Shown here one piece after another: positions 61,162 through 64,000 of a stretch of 64,000 bases of DNA (within the stretch, counting starts at the first letter, position 1; the number at the start of each line of letters is the position of its first letter). This DNA comes from ZC4RG20 sp963782445. Lineage in GTDB: Bacteria > Pseudomonadota > Gammaproteobacteria > Steroidobacterales > Rariloculaceae. The notes below the pieces were generated by a model, which was not told the DNA's origin, searched no databases, and was given only the letters and a program-made list of their open reading frames with translations. The stretch is from the NCBI GenBank assembly GCA_963782445.1, contig CAWAJM010000001.1, positions 2,976,001 to 3,040,000 of the forward strand. Reading direction: 5' to 3'. The position numbers were made by a program, and so were the translations under genes.

Positions 61162-61896
61162 TCAGCGCAGTTCGGGCTCGGCGGGTACCGTGTAGCGAGC
61201 GCGCACGGCCGCAGCGATTCGGCCTCGGCTTTCGCCCGCATCGAGGTCCGCGGAGGCTTCGACGCGCTCGATCTCGCGCGCGAGGGACTCGTCCTTGATG
61301 GCCGTTCGGACCCAGCGAGAGTAGTCATGTGCGGACCGATGAAACTCCCATGTTGCGTCGTCCACGCCGTCGGCGATCTCGATGGCCAGCGGTCCGGGCA
61401 GCAACGGCGTCTCGATACCCGCCGCCGCACAGAACGACGAGACGACGGCGGCCGCGGCGGGACCGACGCCGACGAGTATCTCGACGCGCGCCAGCGCCTT
61501 CGGCGACAGGGCTTCTGGGTGGACGGTAATGAGCAGGGCCGAGCAGAGCTCCGCCGGCAGCTCGCCCGCGAACTCGCCGCGCTGCGCCGGCAACAGATGG
61601 TGTGCCTCGCGCTCGCGGAGCCGCTCCACGAACAGCGCGGGCGGCGGCGGCGCAAGCAGTCGTTCGCGGCGCGTCGCCGGGGTATAAAGCACGGCCCCAT
61701 TCTCGGCAACGACGCGGTCGAACAATGCCAAGTCGCCGAACACGGCCTCGAGATCGGCCACCTGTCGGCCGGTCACGAGAATGAGGCGCCTGCCGCTGTC
61801 CTTGCAGCGCCGCAGCGCCGCGCGCACGTCCTCGGCCACGGCGCCGCCGTAAGCGAGCGTCTCGTCGTAGTCCGTTGCCAACGCGAGAAAATACAT
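61162..61896 (-). CDS. HAD-superfamily protein, probably truncated core
   Basis: This 244-residue protein opens with ALATDYDETLAYGG (motif I, DxDxT), LILVTGRQVADLEAVF (motif II) and RVVAENGAVLYTP, typical of HAD IIB sugar-phosphatases such as trehalose-6-phosphate or mannosylglycerate phosphatases. I do not see the GDxxND motif IV in the C-terminal half (LVGVGPAAAAVVSSFCAAAG stands there), so activity may be lost or altered. It lies 72 bp upstream of the KaiC-like gene, on the same strand. Its role is uncertain. Confidence 0.78.
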   Translation of the reverse strand: MYFLALATDYDETLAYGGAVAEDVRAALRRCKDSGRRLILVTGRQVADLEAVFGDLALFDRVVAENGAVLYTPATRRERLLAPPPPALFVERLREREAHHLLPAQRGEFAGELPAELCSALLITVHPEALSPKALARVEILVGVGPAAAAVVSSFCAAAGIETPLLPGPLAIEIADGVDDATWEFHRSAHDYSRWVRTAIKDESLAREIERVEASADLDAGESRGRIAAAVRARYTVPAEPELR

Positions 61897-61944
61897 GTGC
61901 CGCCCGCGCGAATCAGCGCCGAGCCCGGGTTGGGGAACCCGCGT

Positions 61945-62487
61945 TCATGGCGCCTCCAGTCCCGCCACGCCATGCCGTCCCGCTGCGGTTTGGGTAGCGG
62001 GCACCGGCACGAAGCTGCGTCGAAAACTCAGGTCGAGCGGCTTTTGCCGCCCGCGCGGGCGGACCTCGACGCTGAAGGTCAGAACCTCTTGCTCGTCCGG
62101 AATGTGCAACGTGCCGATATACGCAAACATTCCGCCGGTCTCGGCCACGCGCATCGGAATACTGCGTCGTTCCTGGGCGAGATTCATGGCGCTCGCATGC
62201 ACATCGGCGGGCACGCTCTGGCCTTTGAGCTTGACCGAAACGTTCAAGAGGACTTCGTCGCGGCTCGGCCCGGGCAGACCATGCCGCCGAAGCACCGACT
62301 GGGGCAGTGCGTTCGTTCTGACGGCGCTGTAATAGACGGTGTAATTCCCGAAGCGCTGCTGCGCCGCGGGCGGCGGCGCGGGCAATTCGGCCGAGGCGGG
62401 GTTCGGCGCCGCGGGCGCCAGGACCGCTGCGGCGACCCAGGCGGCAAGCCCAGGCCCGAGGCGTCCATGCTGCAGAGAGGCATCCAT
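61945..62487 (-). CDS. DUF4426 domain secreted protein
   Basis: This 180-residue protein has a signal peptide (GLAAWVAAAVLAPAAPNPASA) and the DUF4426 core: FGNYTVYYSAVRTNALPQSV, VLLNVSVKLKGQSVPADVHASAM, GGMFAYIGTLHIPDEQEVL and a final strand LDLSFRRSFVPV. DUF4426 proteins are small periplasmic beta-sandwich proteins of gammaproteobacteria with no known role. The C-terminal 15 residues are a low-complexity extension. It is third in a run of minus-strand genes with a sigma-54 site at 63411. Confidence 0.85.
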   Translation of the reverse strand: MDASLQHGRLGPGLAAWVAAAVLAPAAPNPASAELPAPPPAAQQRFGNYTVYYSAVRTNALPQSVLRRHGLPGPSRDEVLLNVSVKLKGQSVPADVHASAMNLAQERRSIPMRVAETGGMFAYIGTLHIPDEQEVLTFSVEVRPRGRQKPLDLSFRRSFVPVPATQTAAGRHGVAGLEAP

Positions 62488-62531
62488 GCTCGCTCAGTAA
62501 GCAAGAACCGCGCCAGCCGCGCGGCGCACGC

Positions 62532-62909
62532 TCACGCGCCGTCGAGCGCAGAGCGAAGCACCTCGAAGCTCACGGGCTTGGTCAGGTGCAGGTTGAAGCC
62601 CGCCTCGCGCGCCTTGCGCTTGTCCTTGTCCCGTCCGTATCCCGTTAACGCGATGAGGCGCACGCTTTCGAGCGCGGGCATAGCGCGCGCTCGCCGAGCG
62701 AGCTCGTAGCCGTCGAGGCCCGGCAGGTCGATGTCGACGATGGCCGTATGCGGCGTGCAGGCCTCGAGCTTCGCGAGACCGTCGAGGCCGTCGGCCGCGG
62801 TGGCGACCTCGTAGCCGGACGCCTCGAGCAGCATGCGCAGGCCTTCCCGCGCATCGTCTTCGTCCTCGACGACGAGGATACGCAGCGCCACGCCGGTATC
62901 AGCGGCCAT
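62532..62909 (-). CDS. CheY-like single-domain response regulator
   Basis: This 125-residue receiver has acidic pocket LVVEDEDDAREGL, phospho-acceptor Asp in AIVDIDLPGLDGYELA, Thr in LIALTGYGRDKDKRKAREAG and Lys in HLTKPVSFEVL. No output domain is attached, so it acts by phosphorelay or protein contact. Its sequence is very like the C-terminal receiver of the hybrid kinase at 57965. The ATG at 62909 has only a weak SD. Probably in one transcript with the gene at 62941. Confidence 0.9.
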   Translation of the reverse strand: MAADTGVALRILVVEDEDDAREGLRMLLEASGYEVATAADGLDGLAKLEACTPHTAIVDIDLPGLDGYELARRARAMPALESVRLIALTGYGRDKDKRKAREAGFNLHLTKPVSFEVLRSALDGA

Positions 62910-62940
62910 TCGAGGCTTTACGGCGGACCAAGCGCGCGCG

Positions 62941-63336
62941 TCAGCGCACTCTGACGGCCGAGCGCCGCTCGGGGCCGGCGGCGCCATCCCGTGCCAGGGC
63001 ATAGCTCGCGGACTGAACGTCGTCGACGCGCCAACCGAGCCCGCTGAGCCGGCCCGAATCCGGCGCCCCCCAGGCCGCTTCGAAGCGATCGCCGTCGACC
63101 ACGACGTAGAGGCGCACGTCGGAACGCTGCCAGCGCGCGTCGGCGCGCACTTCGTCGAGCACCTCACGGTTACCGAAAGCCAGAAATTCCCAGTCGGCCC
63201 CGCGAGCTTCGTCGTCGTCGACGCGCGGCCCCGTGAGCCAGACTTGCTCGATGCCCGGGCAAGCTTTGCGTAAGGCATCGACGTACATACCGATTTCCTC
63301 GGGCAGCTGAGTCGGTCGCGTGCTGATGTTGGGCAT
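62941..63336 (-). CDS. Hypothetical protein, degenerate nucleotidyltransferase-like
   Basis: This 131-residue protein has MPNISTRPTQLPEEIGMYV at the start and a core VWLTGPRVDDDEARGADWEF that recalls the GSRARGxxxxxSDxDL motif of MNT/Pol-beta nucleotidyltransferases, but with DWEF in place of DxDL and GPR for GSR. It is probably an inactive relative, if related at all. An upstream ATG at 63360 is possible. An exact sigma-54 site lies 75 bp upstream of the chosen start. The function is unknown. Confidence 0.6.
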   Translation of the reverse strand: MPNISTRPTQLPEEIGMYVDALRKACPGIEQVWLTGPRVDDDEARGADWEFLAFGNREVLDEVRADARWQRSDVRLYVVVDGDRFEAAWGAPDSGRLSGLGWRVDDVQSASYALARDGAAGPERRSAVRVR

Positions 63337-63410
63337 AGCGCCTGAATACTCGTAACGCATCGGCCGGCCGCAGCGTCGCCGCGGAGTTCAGCCTCTGCGG
63401 AGAATAAGAG

Positions 63411-63425
63411 GCAAGATGTATGCCA
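63411..63425 (-). promoter_or_regulatory. Sigma-54 promoter of operon 63336-61945
   Basis: On the minus strand it reads TGGCAT-ACATC-TTGC, an exact match. The predicted start is about 63399, 63 nt before the ATG at 63336. Confidence 0.82.
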
Positions 63426-63570
63426 CTGCGAGCCACCGCGGGAGCCCGCAGATTGGAACGATACACCGAAATGAGGCTCAATAGGGCAGATGCCGCGTCG
63501 AAGTCGAAGCGCGGACGCAGCCGCCGTGGCGTCACGGTACACGTAACGAAACCAGATGCGAGGCAGGAGC

Positions 63571-63894
63571 ATGCCCGATATCGTCAATCTTCCGGAAAAT
63601 TTCATCGGCAAGGAGGATGAGCAGCGCCTCGAGAGTTTCGGCGCCCATCTGATATCTCACGGCCGCGCAACGCGCTGGCATTGGAACCGCCAACGCGGCA
63701 TCAACGTCGCATTCGAAGTCTTTACGGGCGGCGCGCACGAACGCCTGCTCGTCGGCATCGTGCGCGACCGCAAGCACGACCGCTTCGTGGCGCAGGACGC
63801 CGGCGGACGAGTCGTCGCCGACGGCAGCCTCGACCACATCATGACCCTCGTGGACAAGCACGCGAGCTCGGCCAACGACGCCGATCCGGCCTGA
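63571..63894 (+). CDS. Hypothetical protein
   Basis: This 107-residue protein reads MPDIVNLPENFIGKEDEQRL, then HGRATRWHWNRQRGINVAFEV and HERLLVGIVRDRKHDRFVAQ. It looks like a compact alpha/beta protein; I recognise no family. The ATG at 63571 has an AGGC/AGGAG stretch immediately upstream, with unclear spacing; an ATG at 63556 is an alternative. No sigma-54 site is present on this strand. The next gene begins one base after the stop. Confidence 0.65.
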   Translation: MPDIVNLPENFIGKEDEQRLESFGAHLISHGRATRWHWNRQRGINVAFEVFTGGAHERLLVGIVRDRKHDRFVAQDAGGRVVADGSLDHIMTLVDKHASSANDADPA

Positions 63895-64000
63895 ATGCCG
63901 ATGGCGACACGCAGCAAGGTCCTCGTCGGGGCAGTCATCGTGCTCGCGGGGCTCGTCGCCGCCGGCATTTATTTTTCGCGCCGCGTCGGTCCGGCCGTCG
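63895..64000 (+). CDS. Membrane protein, N-terminal fragment
   Basis: The ATG at 63895 directly follows the previous stop (TGAATG) and opens MPMATRSKVLVGAVIVLAGL, a signal or membrane-anchor sequence ending GIYFSRRVGPAV at the window edge. The rest lies outside, so no family can be assigned. Translational coupling to the upstream gene is likely. Confidence 0.5.
   Translation, partial: MPMATRSKVLVGAVIVLAGLVAAGIYFSRRVGPAV

Noticed and set aside
62501..62515. Sigma-54 site before DUF4426 (TGGCGC-GGTTC-TTGC, minus strand)
   Set aside because: The -24 element has G for the conserved A, and the predicted start would fall 2 nt before the ATG.

Overview
The window is high-GC DNA packed with genes and reads as part of a gammaproteobacterial chromosome. 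The lineage clues are an EncFtn-type encapsulin locus, tamA-tamB, a DUF4426 protein, a PA3496-like small protein and a GlyGly-CTERM sorting signal, with overall similarity to Nevskiales/Steroidobacter-like bacteria. That placement is inference: there is no rRNA, tRNA, CRISPR array, prophage or complete insertion sequence here.

Layout. 1-3527: end of an outer-membrane barrel gene, a 164-bp MITE, and a minus-strand block encoding encapsulin, its ferritin-like cargo, a CPBP membrane protein and a reduced histidine kinase. 3849-8262: NtrC-type sigma-54 activator, CsbD, AI-2E-type permease, MgtC, and a DUF883/holin-like membrane-stress operon. 8379-9876: frameshifted M48 protease. 10252-18491: glgC-glgX-treZ-treY. 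18513-20089: sensory-rhodopsin-transducer homologue and small proteins. 20117-24010: NHEJ operon ligD-ku-ku. 24249-24367: probable small RNA. 24629-29197: frameshifted repeat adhesin-like protein and an outer-membrane protein. 29220-33410: M23 peptidase and small stress or membrane proteins. 33591-38525: PPOX protein, wrecked alcohol dehydrogenase, M50-CBS protease, lipoprotein and a FixL/FixJ-like pair. 38515-42406: two phospholipase D proteins and an EEP hydrolase. 42803-50095: glgB-glgE-treS/maltokinase. 50384-56184: tamA-tamB. 56376-57958: 33-residue membrane protein coupled to a GMC-like protein. 57965-61896: KaiC-like ATPase, hybrid kinase and HAD protein. 61945-64000: DUF4426, CheY-like and unknown small proteins.

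The main unifying observation is regulatory. I find 16 exact matches to TGGCAY-N5-TTGC, the sigma-54 (RpoN) -24/-12 promoter, and five near matches. Nearly all lie in intergenic DNA, correctly oriented just upstream of a gene or operon. A hand estimate for chance in 64 kb on both strands is about 0.25. The sites precede csbD, glgC, glgB-glgE-treS, ligD-ku-ku (near match), tamAB, the GMC pair, the FixLJ-like pair, DUF883/DUF3618 membrane genes, several unknown small genes, and a non-coding stretch ending in a strong terminator. Four intergenic regions carry back-to-back sigma-54 sites. Together with the local NtrC-type activator, this suggests one sigma-54-controlled stress and persistence regulon: glycogen/trehalose metabolism, DNA end joining, envelope maintenance, lipid and cell-wall hydrolases, a KaiC signalling module and possibly iron storage.

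Several genes are broken: M48 and the repeat protein each by a single-base shift, a zinc alcohol dehydrogenase by a large internal deletion, and a DUF1328 gene by a frameshift plus a stop. The first two could be sequencing errors; the last two look like true decay.
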